7,666 nucleotides of DNA, taken from positions 1 to 7,666 of the forward strand of contig DRGT01000178.1 in the NCBI GenBank assembly GCA_011055585.1, in the 5' to 3' direction. The translations under genes and the position numbers were made by a program. The stretch's first letter is position 1; each line of letters starts with the position of its first letter. The notes below the pieces were generated by a model. That model was not told where the DNA came from, ran no database searches, and worked only from the letters and a program-made list of their open reading frames with translations. Shown here in pieces: positions 1-5,133 of the stretch. Source of the stretch: Candidatus Nitrosopumilus sp. GTDB taxonomy: Archaea > Thermoproteota > Nitrososphaeria > Nitrososphaerales > Nitrosopumilaceae.

Positions 1-136
1 GGCCAGAACAACCGCCACCTTGAACATAAACTCTAAGGAATTTTGCTTTTTCATCCTCTTCATTCATGAATTCTTTAATCTTTTCAGCAGCTTTAGGAGA
101 GATTGTAATCTGTGTTTGTGATTGTTCAGTTGCCAT
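1..136 (-). CDS. A-type iron-sulfur cluster carrier (HesB/IscA family), N-terminal part
   Basis: This is the N-terminal 45 codons of a gene that leaves the window at base 1. The start is ATG at 136-134. The peptide opens with a short polar leader (MATEQSQTQ), continues ITISPKAAEKIKEFM and reaches LRVYVQGGGCSG. This matches the start of the A-type carrier fold, in which the Cys of the GGCSG stretch (here Cys43) is the first of three conserved cysteines; the C-terminal CGC pair would lie outside the window. The family binds Fe-S clusters and passes them to apo-proteins in the cytoplasm. A TATA-like box centred about 26 bp upstream (158-166) implies a leaderless or nearly leaderless transcript, so the start looks right. 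It is in the same orientation as the hydratase upstream, but a T-rich stretch and its own promoter separate them. The full length cannot be judged. Confidence 0.85.
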   Translation of the reverse strand, partial: MATEQSQTQITISPKAAEKIKEFMNEEDEKAKFLRVYVQGGGCSG

Positions 137-157
137 AAGTAAAAAGCTCGGTTCAAA

Positions 158-166
158 TTATAATAA
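158..166 (-). promoter_or_regulatory. TATA box of the HesB/IscA-family gene
   Basis: On the minus strand this reads TTATTATAA, centred about 26 bp before the ATG at 136. That is the usual archaeal distance from TATA box to transcription start, so the message probably begins at or next to the start codon. A run of seven G (minus strand; C at 172-178) lies just upstream. Position and composition are seen directly; promoter activity is inferred. Confidence 0.55.
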
Positions 167-197
167 GCTTTCCCCCCCTAAACCCAGTGATAAGGCA

Positions 198-216
198 ATA
201 AAATAAGAAGAAAAAT
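198..216 (-). terminator. T-rich terminator after the hydratase gene
   Basis: Ten bases past the hydratase stop codon the minus strand becomes a T-dominated stretch (TTTTTCTTCTTATTTTATT). There is no clear stem before it. Archaeal RNA polymerase commonly terminates at oligo-T runs without a hairpin, so this probably ends the synthetase-hydratase message before the HesB/IscA-family promoter. Confidence 0.5.
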
Positions 217-226
217 TAGGATTAGC

Positions 227-988
227 TTATTTTTTTGATTTGTTTACGAATGCTGTCATTCGTTCTTCACGATCTGGATGAGTAAAACAGTTTCTCCATG
301 CTAATAGTTCAATAGCTAAGCCTGTATCAAGATCCGCATTTCGACCTTTGTTAATTGCTGTTTTTGACATCTGTACTCCCATTGCTGAATTTTTAGCAAT
401 TGCTTCTGCCATTTTCATTGCTTCTTCTTGCAATGATGCTAATGGATAAACTTGGTTAACTAAACCAATTTCTTTTGCTTCATCCGCTTTTACGATTCGG
501 CCCGTGTAAACAAGCTCCTTTGCTTTTGCTATACCTACAATTCTCATTAATCGTTGGGTTCCACCCCATCCTGGAGGAATTCCAATGGTTACTTCGGGTT
601 GACCCAACTTTGCTGTGTCAGATGCAATTCTAATATCACAAGACATTGCAAGCTCACAACCACCACCTAATGCAAATCCATTCACTGCTGCAATTGTTGG
701 TTGTTTTACAAGTTCTACAGTTGAAGTTACAAGTTGACCGAGTTTTGCATATTCAACAGATTCATCTGGAGAAATTTTTGACATGTATTCAATGTCAGCA
801 CCTGCAGAAAATGCTTTCTCACCTTCTCCTGTAAGAATGATAACTTTAACACTATCATCCTTTCCCAGAGTTTCAAAAGTTTTGATTAATTCTTTAGCAA
901 CATCCATGTTCATTGCATTTAGTTTGTCAGGGCGGTTGATTTTGACAGTGCATATACCGTTTGATTTTGAAGTTGTTACTAGAGACAT
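227..988 (-). CDS. Crotonase-family hydratase; likely crotonyl-CoA hydratase / 3-hydroxypropionyl-CoA dehydratase
   Basis: A 253-aa enoyl-CoA hydratase/isomerase (crotonase) protein of normal length. The oxyanion-hole region is [11 protein letters not shown] (59-69) plus Gly109 in the [13 protein letters not shown] segment. Both catalytic glutamates of true hydratases are present: Glu112 in GGGCELAM and Glu132 in GQPEVTIG, aligned with rat mitochondrial Glu144 and Glu164. [10 protein letters not shown] (138-147) follows. The protein should therefore add water to, or remove it from, acyl-CoA thioesters in the cytoplasm. In Nitrosopumilus maritimus the corresponding enzyme, next to the ADP-forming synthetase, is known as a bifunctional crotonyl-CoA hydratase and 3-hydroxypropionyl-CoA dehydratase, acting in both halves of the HP/HB cycle. 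Assigning that role here rests on family and context. It follows the synthetase gene by 37 bp with no T-run between, and also has its own TATA-like box (1014-1019) at leaderless spacing. A generic fatty-acid or amino-acid enoyl-CoA hydratase is the alternative. Confidence 0.88.
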   Translation of the reverse strand: MSLVTTSKSNGICTVKINRPDKLNAMNMDVAKELIKTFETLGKDDSVKVIILTGEGEKAFSAGADIEYMSKISPDESVEYAKLGQLVTSTVELVKQPTIAAVNGFALGGGCELAMSCDIRIASDTAKLGQPEVTIGIPPGWGGTQRLMRIVGIAKAKELVYTGRIVKADEAKEIGLVNQVYPLASLQEEAMKMAEAIAKNSAMGVQMSKTAINKGRNADLDTGLAIELLAWRNCFTHPDREERMTAFVNKSKK

Positions 989-1013
989 TGATAAGATGCA
1001 AATTTATGCGGAC

Positions 1014-1019
1014 TTTAAA
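1014..1019 (-). promoter_or_regulatory. TATA-like box of the hydratase gene, inside the synthetase-hydratase gap
   Basis: On the minus strand the sequence reads ATTTAAAGTC, with the TTTAAA core centred about 28 bp before the hydratase ATG at 988. The spacing suits a leaderless transcript. It lies in the 37-bp gap just after the synthetase stop codon, so the hydratase could be made both from a read-through message and from its own promoter. Confidence 0.5.
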
Positions 1020-1025
1020 TGTTAT

Positions 1026-3143
1026 CTATTTTTTATTAATTTTTCCCCATTGAGCTAAAGCAGATGCTGCTGCACACCAATCTCTTAGGTCATCATAAAC
1101 TGGAACGCCTTTTTCTTCAATGAGTTTTGAAATCTTTTGAGTGTATGGACCGCCATTACCACCAACTAAAATAGGTTTTAATTTCTTTTTGGAAAATGCT
1201 GCCAGATAATCAATTATTATTTCTTCGAGCGGATCATCTGCGAAAACAAACCAAGGCATGAGAATGTCAACACCTGGATCATCCATGTGAGCTTGAATTG
1301 TAAATCTATAGTCATCTGCAGTTGCACCACCTGTTACATCAGCAGGGTTTCCATTACCAATTACATATGTTGGTGGGAAATGCTTTATCATTTTGTTTTT
1401 TGTCTTCTCAGAAACTTTAGCAAGTGAAAGGCCTAATCTTTCAAAGTGATCAATTGCTCCAATCATAGGTCCTGCGCCGTTACTACACAGTCCAGCTCTG
1501 TTTCCTTTAGCTGCGGGTTGCCATGCAAGTGCTTTTGTTACTGCAACTAATTCTTGGTAACTATCAACTGAGATAATTTCTGCTTGTTTGAATGCACCCA
1601 TAATAATGGCATTAGCCCCACCAAGTGAACCAGTGTGAGATGCTGCTTGTTTTGCACCAAGTGTAGATCTACCACTCTTCCAAATTACAACAGGCTTTTT
1701 CTTTTCTTTCATTACTTTTTTAGCAGTATTGATAAATTTACGTCCATCACCAAATCCTTCAACATACAATGCAATAACTTTAGTTTGAGGATCATTTGCA
1801 AGATACCATATCATATCTGCTTCATCAACATCAGAACGGTTTCCGTAACTAACCATCTTAGATAACCCAAATGAATCTGCACTTTCCAAAAAGCTGATTC
1901 CCATTGTTCCACTTTGTGACAAAAATGCAACAACTCCTAGTTTTGCTCTAACCATTCTTTCTTGTCCTTGGAATGCGCAGTCTAGACGGTTTGCTGCATT
2001 GAACATTCCAATACAGTTTGGACCAATAATTCTAATTTTGTGTTTAGCAGAAAGTCTCTTTACTTCAGCTTCATATGCCGCACGTTCTCCACCCAGCTCT
2101 TTTCCACCACCGGAAACAATAACAACACTGTGAACGCCTTTCTTGGCACAGTCTTCTAAGACAGGTGCAGTTATAGAAAGATCAACTGAAATAACAACAA
2201 GATCAACATTTCCAGGAACTGCTGAAACTGTTGGATAACATTTTTGTCCAAAGATTTTGTCTGCTTTTGGATTAATTGGGTAGACTTTGCCTTTGAAATT
2301 ATAATTTACAAGACTATCAAGAATTGAGTTTCCTATTTTACCAGGAGTTGAAGATGCCCCAACTAGTGCAACTGTTTTTGGAGTGAAAAATTTCTCCATA
2401 TGTTCTTTGTTGGGTTTTGCTTTAGAAATGGAATTTTTCTTTACTTTATTATTAAGAATGATTTTTGCATCCACTACAAAGTAGGATTTTGGATAAACAA
2501 TTACTGGGTTAAAGTCAATGCTATTGAAGTGGTCAGCGTTTTCTACTCCTAGCTTTCCAATTTGAACCAACATTTTTGAAACCATATTAAGATCAATTGG
2601 TTCGCTTCCTCTGAATCCTTTGAGAAGTTTCGATCCTTTGAGTTCATTTATCATTGATTTTGCATCTGAAGTTGTAATTGGTAGCATTCTAAATGCAACA
2701 TCTTTCATCACTTCAGTCATGATGCCACCTAGTCCAACCATTATTACAGGACCAAATTGAGAATCATTTTGAAGACCAACAATTAGTTCAACACCTTTTG
2801 GAACCATCTTTTCAAGTAAAATTCCTTTAACGTTGACTCCTTTCTTTTTTGATAACCTACCATACATGTCTTTGAACGTCTTTTTGACATCACCGATATT
2901 GTCAATTCCAACTTTAACACCACCAACATCTGTTTTGTGTAAAATTTGTGGTGAAACAACCTTCATCACGAGTGGAAAGCCAACTTTTTTTGCTGCTTTA
3001 ACTGCTTCAGCTTCTGATGTAACTAATGCAAAACCAGGAACTGAAATTCCATATTTTTTTAGAATTGATTTTGATAACTCTTCTGTGATAATCTTATGAT
3101 CAGTCTTTATGGTTTCGTCAAATACTTGTTTCACAGAAGCCAT
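1026..3143 (-). CDS. ADP-forming acyl-CoA synthetase (likely 3-hydroxypropionyl-CoA synthetase)
   Basis: A 705-aa single-chain NDP-forming acyl-CoA synthetase. Residues about 15-230 form the ATP-grasp (beta) part, with the family His in [10 protein letters not shown] (His69). A Lys/Asn-rich linker (about 232-250) follows. Residues 251-380 are the CoA-binding Rossmann domain ([14 protein letters not shown], then [10 protein letters not shown]). Residues about 400-540 are the succinyl-CoA-ligase-like flavodoxin domain with FLSQSGTMG and ASHTGSLGG, whose His503 matches the phosphorylated catalytic His. About 545-700 is a third ligase-like domain. The reaction is acid + ATP + CoA to acyl-CoA + ADP + phosphate via acyl-phosphate and phospho-His. 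Substrate is not readable from sequence. The neighbouring crotonase and the known N. maritimus pair point to 3-hydroxypropionate, with 4-hydroxybutyrate, acetate or propionate as alternatives. The order is beta-alpha, the reverse of alpha-beta bacterial fusions. The start ATG lies about 31 bp after a strong TATA box, and a 12-bp palindrome sits between them. Confidence 0.9.
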   Translation of the reverse strand: MASVKQVFDETIKTDHKIITEELSKSILKKYGISVPGFALVTSEAEAVKAAKKVGFPLVMKVVSPQILHKTDVGGVKVGIDNIGDVKKTFKDMYGRLSKKKGVNVKGILLEKMVPKGVELIVGLQNDSQFGPVIMVGLGGIMTEVMKDVAFRMLPITTSDAKSMINELKGSKLLKGFRGSEPIDLNMVSKMLVQIGKLGVENADHFNSIDFNPVIVYPKSYFVVDAKIILNNKVKKNSISKAKPNKEHMEKFFTPKTVALVGASSTPGKIGNSILDSLVNYNFKGKVYPINPKADKIFGQKCYPTVSAVPGNVDLVVISVDLSITAPVLEDCAKKGVHSVVIVSGGGKELGGERAAYEAEVKRLSAKHKIRIIGPNCIGMFNAANRLDCAFQGQERMVRAKLGVVAFLSQSGTMGISFLESADSFGLSKMVSYGNRSDVDEADMIWYLANDPQTKVIALYVEGFGDGRKFINTAKKVMKEKKKPVVIWKSGRSTLGAKQAASHTGSLGGANAIIMGAFKQAEIISVDSYQELVAVTKALAWQPAAKGNRAGLCSNGAGPMIGAIDHFERLGLSLAKVSEKTKNKMIKHFPPTYVIGNGNPADVTGGATADDYRFTIQAHMDDPGVDILMPWFVFADDPLEEIIIDYLAAFSKKKLKPILVGGNGGPYTQKISKLIEEKGVPVYDDLRDWCAAASALAQWGKINKK

Positions 3144-3153
3144 AATTAGATCG

Positions 3154-3165
3154 TTGAGATCTCAA
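3154..3165. repeat. Perfect 12-bp palindrome between TATA box and start of the synthetase gene
   Basis: TTGAGATCTCAA is its own reverse complement. It begins 11 bp upstream of the synthetase ATG (3143) and lies 5 bp from the TATA box (3171-3180). The predicted transcription start, about 3148, falls beside it. A dimeric repressor bound here would block initiation, so it is a candidate operator. The symmetry is seen directly; the role is inferred. Confidence 0.5.
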
Positions 3166-3170
3166 TTCAA

Positions 3171-3180
3171 TATATTAAAC
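3171..3180 (-). promoter_or_regulatory. TATA box of the synthetase (synthetase-hydratase) transcript
   Basis: The minus strand reads GTTTAATATA, a close match to the archaeal TATA consensus, with AAAG purines just upstream in the BRE position. Its centre is about 32 bp before the ATG at 3143, predicting a 5' leader of only a few bases. This is one of the clearest promoters in the window. Confidence 0.6.
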
Positions 3181-3185
3181 TTTGG

Positions 3186-3326
3186 TCACAAGTTGAAAGC
3201 TGATTTGAAATTTTTGTAAAAAGTATTCATATTTCTCTTAACCGTTGAAAGATTTGCATCAATATCCTGATGAATTTTTGCTGGCTCGATGTACGGAATT
3301 TTTTCTAATTTTTCTTGTATTTTCAT
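3186..3326 (-). CDS. Candidate small protein, 46 codons or fewer (43-aa ORF), unknown function
   Basis: Reading the minus strand from ATG at 3326 to TGA at 3188-3186 gives an uninterrupted small ORF of about 46 codons including the stop. It starts MKIQEKLEKIPYIEPAK and continues through HQDIDANLSTVKRN to end in KNFKSAFNL. It is polar and rich in Lys, Asn and Ile, with no signal peptide, membrane segment, cysteine or recognisable motif; it is probably helical. It points the same way as the synthetase gene, ending 42 bp upstream of that start and spanning most of the otherwise empty 3144-3351 gap. A TATA-like AATATACA (minus strand, 3353-3360) lies about 30 bp before the ATG. An in-frame stop occurs five codons upstream of that ATG, so the start choice is limited. 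I do not recognise it, and a chance ORF in AT-rich DNA is possible. Confidence 0.4.
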   Translation of the reverse strand: MKIQEKLEKIPYIEPAKIHQDIDANLSTVKRNMNTFYKNFKSAFNL

Positions 3327-3331
3327 AAAGT

Positions 3332-3341
3332 GTTTAATATG
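3332..3341 (+). promoter_or_regulatory. TATA-like box upstream of the Toprim gene
   Basis: GTTTAATATG is TATA-like and centred about 25 bp before a GTG at 3361 and 15 bp before the ATG at 3352. If this is the real promoter, the leaderless start would be the GTG, making the protein three residues shorter. It overlaps the region that would hold the promoter of the candidate 43-aa gene on the other strand. Confidence 0.35.
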
Positions 3342-3351
3342 TCAAATTGAA

Positions 3352-3738
3352 ATGTATATTGTGCAAGTAACTGAGCAAGAAGTTCAGGATGTTAAAGATT
3401 TTATTTTGTTGCTAAATTACCAGGTGAATAGTGTAGTAATTGTTGAGGGAAAACGTGACTCAGCAGCCTTAAAAAAATTAGGATTCTCAGGAACAGTTTT
3501 TGAATTGCATAGATTTGGAGGAATGATAAAGTTTGTTGATTATGTTGCAAAATATAAGAGATTGATTGTGTTACTAGATGGTGATAGAAAGGGAAAATAT
3601 CTAACTGGAAAAATTATTGAGCAGTTACAACACAGAACCAAAGTTGATTTATCATTCAAAAGGCGTCTTGTTTCAATTACAAAAGGAAAAATTAGATTTA
3701 TTGAACAACTAGTTTGTTATGAATCGTTTTTTAGCTAA
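3352..3738 (+). CDS. Small stand-alone Toprim-domain protein
   Basis: From the ATG at 3352 the protein is 128 aa, almost entirely one Toprim fold. Motif 1 is VVIVEGKRDSAAL with the conserved Glu at residue 32 (EGKRD). Motif 2 is LIVLLDGDRKG with the DxD pair Asp76 and Asp78. These acidic residues chelate Mg2+ in topoisomerases, DnaG primases, OLD nucleases and RNase M5. The VEGKxD...AL pattern and small size resemble RNase M5 and the archaeal small primase-like Toprim proteins, so a nucleic-acid cleaving or joining role is plausible but the substrate is unknown. The ORF is open back to an ATG at 3289, but those extra residues (Phe/Cys/Ile-rich) look non-coding and overlap the opposite-strand small ORF. 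GTG at 3361 is another possible start. The stop codon overlaps the end of glutamate dehydrogenase by 4 nt in convergent orientation. Confidence 0.8.
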   Translation: MYIVQVTEQEVQDVKDFILLLNYQVNSVVIVEGKRDSAALKKLGFSGTVFELHRFGGMIKFVDYVAKYKRLIVLLDGDRKGKYLTGKIIEQLQHRTKVDLSFKRRLVSITKGKIRFIEQLVCYESFFS

Positions 3739-5009
3739 GGCCAGATTCCTTTGTGATTGAATGCTTCAACTACTCTACTTACTGCAACAACCATTGCAGC
3801 TTTTCTCATATCAATCTTGTATTTCTTTGAAACTGCGAGAGTGTCTTTGAATCCTCTAACTATATGGTCTTCCATTTTGTTTGCAACTTCGTTAAAGCTC
3901 CAATAGTATCCCATATTGTTTTGCACCCATTCTAGATATGAAATACATACTCCTCCAGAGTTTGCTAAAATATCTGGAATTACCGTTATCTTTTTCTTGT
4001 AGATTATCGGGTCAGCTTCTGGCAAAGTTGGGCCGTTTGCAGCTTCACCAATGATTTTACATTGTAATTTCTTTGCAATCTTTGCATCAATTTGGTTCTC
4101 TAGTGCTGCCGGAACTAGGATGTCACATTTTGTTGTAAGAAGTTGTTCTGTAGAAATCTTTTTGGAACCTGGGAAACCAACTACAGTTCCTTTTTTTGCC
4201 TTCCAGTCAATCAGTTTTTTGACTTTAAATCCATTTGGCACTATGATAGAGCCCTTTGAATCGCTAGCTGCAATTACTTTGGCGCCCATTTTTTCAAGAT
4301 ATTCGCCTGAAAAAGTAGAAGCGTTTCCAAATCCTTGTAAAACAACTTTAGCACCTTTTAGTTTGATTTTCAAAAGTTTAGCAGCTTCTCTAATGCAGTA
4401 AGCATTACCCAATCCAGTTGCAACATTTCTTGCAAGTGAACCACCCATTGGGATTGGTTTTCCTGTAATAACACCTGGTTGATAGCGGTTTCCTTGTAAT
4501 TTACTAAATGTATCCATGATTTGCGTCATTTCTCTACCAGTTGTGTAAACATCAGGAGCTGGAATATCTTTTTCTGGACCAATAACTTCGGAAATTTGAT
4601 AAGCATATCTTCTTGTTAGTCTTTCTAACTCACCATCACTCAGTTTTTCTTTTTTAGGATTAATGTAAATGCCACCTTTTGCGCCACCAAGTGGAATATC
4701 AACAAGTGCACATTTCCATGTCATCCATGATGAAAGTGCCATCACTTCACGTTCCATGTATTCGACGCCACCTTCGGGATCAAGGTATCTAATTCCACCT
4801 TTGTATGGACCTCTGTCGTTGTTGTGTTGACATCTAAAACCAATGAAAATTCTAATCTTTCCGTTATCAAGTCGGACTGGAAGTTTTAATCGCAAAATTC
4901 TATTTGGAATTGCCAAGTATTCTCGCATTCCTTTGTCCTTAATTCCTAAAACATCACATGCATCATTGACTTGTTTAACTGAATTTGCAAATGGATCTGC
5001 CTTTGCCAA
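3735..5009 (-). CDS. gdhA: Glutamate dehydrogenase (Glu/Leu/Phe/Val dehydrogenase family)
   Basis: A 424-aa protein of the hexameric glutamate dehydrogenase type (typical archaeal length about 415-430). The substrate domain has RGPYKGGIRY with Lys70, WKCAL with Lys99, and PLGGAKGGI with catalytic Lys111; these align with Clostridium symbiosum Lys89, Lys113 and Lys125. DIPAPDVYT carries the catalytic Asp153. The coenzyme domain starts near 215, with GFGNAS (226-231) as dinucleotide fingerprint. The C-terminal part includes NSGGVCISYLEWVQN (350-364). It interconverts 2-oxoglutarate + ammonium and glutamate with NAD(P)H in the cytoplasm. In an ammonia oxidiser the likely use is ammonium assimilation; I do not call NADP versus NAD. 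The start is a TTG at 5009-5007, chosen because the N-terminus (DPFANSVKQVNDACDVLG) matches the family and the TATA box (5033-5043) is about 30 bp upstream. The next Met (residue 28) would remove conserved sequence. Confidence 0.94.
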   Translation of the reverse strand: MAKADPFANSVKQVNDACDVLGIKDKGMREYLAIPNRILRLKLPVRLDNGKIRIFIGFRCQHNNDRGPYKGGIRYLDPEGGVEYMEREVMALSSWMTWKCALVDIPLGGAKGGIYINPKKEKLSDGELERLTRRYAYQISEVIGPEKDIPAPDVYTTGREMTQIMDTFSKLQGNRYQPGVITGKPIPMGGSLARNVATGLGNAYCIREAAKLLKIKLKGAKVVLQGFGNASTFSGEYLEKMGAKVIAASDSKGSIIVPNGFKVKKLIDWKAKKGTVVGFPGSKKISTEQLLTTKCDILVPAALENQIDAKIAKKLQCKIIGEAANGPTLPEADPIIYKKKITVIPDILANSGGVCISYLEWVQNNMGYYWSFNEVANKMEDHIVRGFKDTLAVSKKYKIDMRKAAMVVAVSRVVEAFNHKGIWP

Positions 5010-5032
5010 GATACCCGCTTCAGGATTGGAGA

Positions 5033-5043
5033 CAATATTTAAG
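5033..5043 (-). promoter_or_regulatory. TATA box of the glutamate dehydrogenase gene
   Basis: The minus strand reads CTTAAATATTG, preceded by purine-rich GACGAAA that could serve as BRE. Its centre is about 29-30 bp before the TTG start at 5009, giving a leader of at most a few bases and supporting the TTG start. Confidence 0.55.
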
Positions 5044-5046
5044 TTT

Positions 5047-5100
5047 CGTCTAGATTTTCAAATTTTTCAACCACTCAAAACCAAAATTTGGATCTAAACG
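5047..5100. repeat. Head-to-head imperfect repeat flanking the divergent GDH/SDR promoters
   Basis: The left arm (5047-5066), read on the minus strand, is AAAATTTGAAAATCTAGACG. The right arm (5083-5100), read on the plus strand, is AAAATTTGGATCTAAACG. They agree at 16 of 18 positions with one 2-nt gap. Each arm ends beside its own TATA box: 3 bp from the GDH box and directly abutting the SDR box. This looks like one regulator site used twice, or similar upstream promoter elements. AT-richness raises the chance of coincidence. Confidence 0.4.
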
Positions 5101-5106
5101 TTAAAT
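5101..5106 (+). promoter_or_regulatory. TATA box of the SDR gene
   Basis: CGTTAAATCC contains a TTAAAT core centred about 30 bp before the TTG start at 5134. The nearby ATG at 5114 runs straight into a stop codon (ATG TAA), so it cannot start the gene. The geometry supports a leaderless TTG start. Confidence 0.5.
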
Positions 5107-5133
5107 CCTCAAAATGTAATAGCTAATCTAGAT

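Noticed and set aside
143..171. Inverted repeat AAAGCT / AGCTTT around the HesB/IscA-family TATA box
   Set aside because: Only 6 bp arms with a 17-bp loop; too short to separate from chance.
646..1058. Plus-strand ORFs antisense to the hydratase gene (62 and 91 codons)
   Set aside because: They lie opposite a well-supported crotonase, have skewed composition (Leu/Gln/His-rich in one) and no recognisable motif or promoter; they are frame shadows.
1635..3099. Plus-strand ORFs within the synthetase gene (1635-1865, 2833-3099)
   Set aside because: Opposite-strand shadows of a conserved 705-aa enzyme; Phe/Cys/Ser-rich translations without domains.
3289..3351. N-terminal extension of the Toprim protein to an ATG at 3289
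   Set aside because: The extra 21 residues are Phe/Cys/Ile-rich and unlike a Toprim N-terminus, and they lie opposite the candidate small ORF; the TATA-like box would fall inside the coding region.
4051..5097. Plus-strand ORFs opposite glutamate dehydrogenase (4051-4401, 4843-5097)
   Set aside because: Antisense to conserved GDH motifs; no family features and no promoter or start context.
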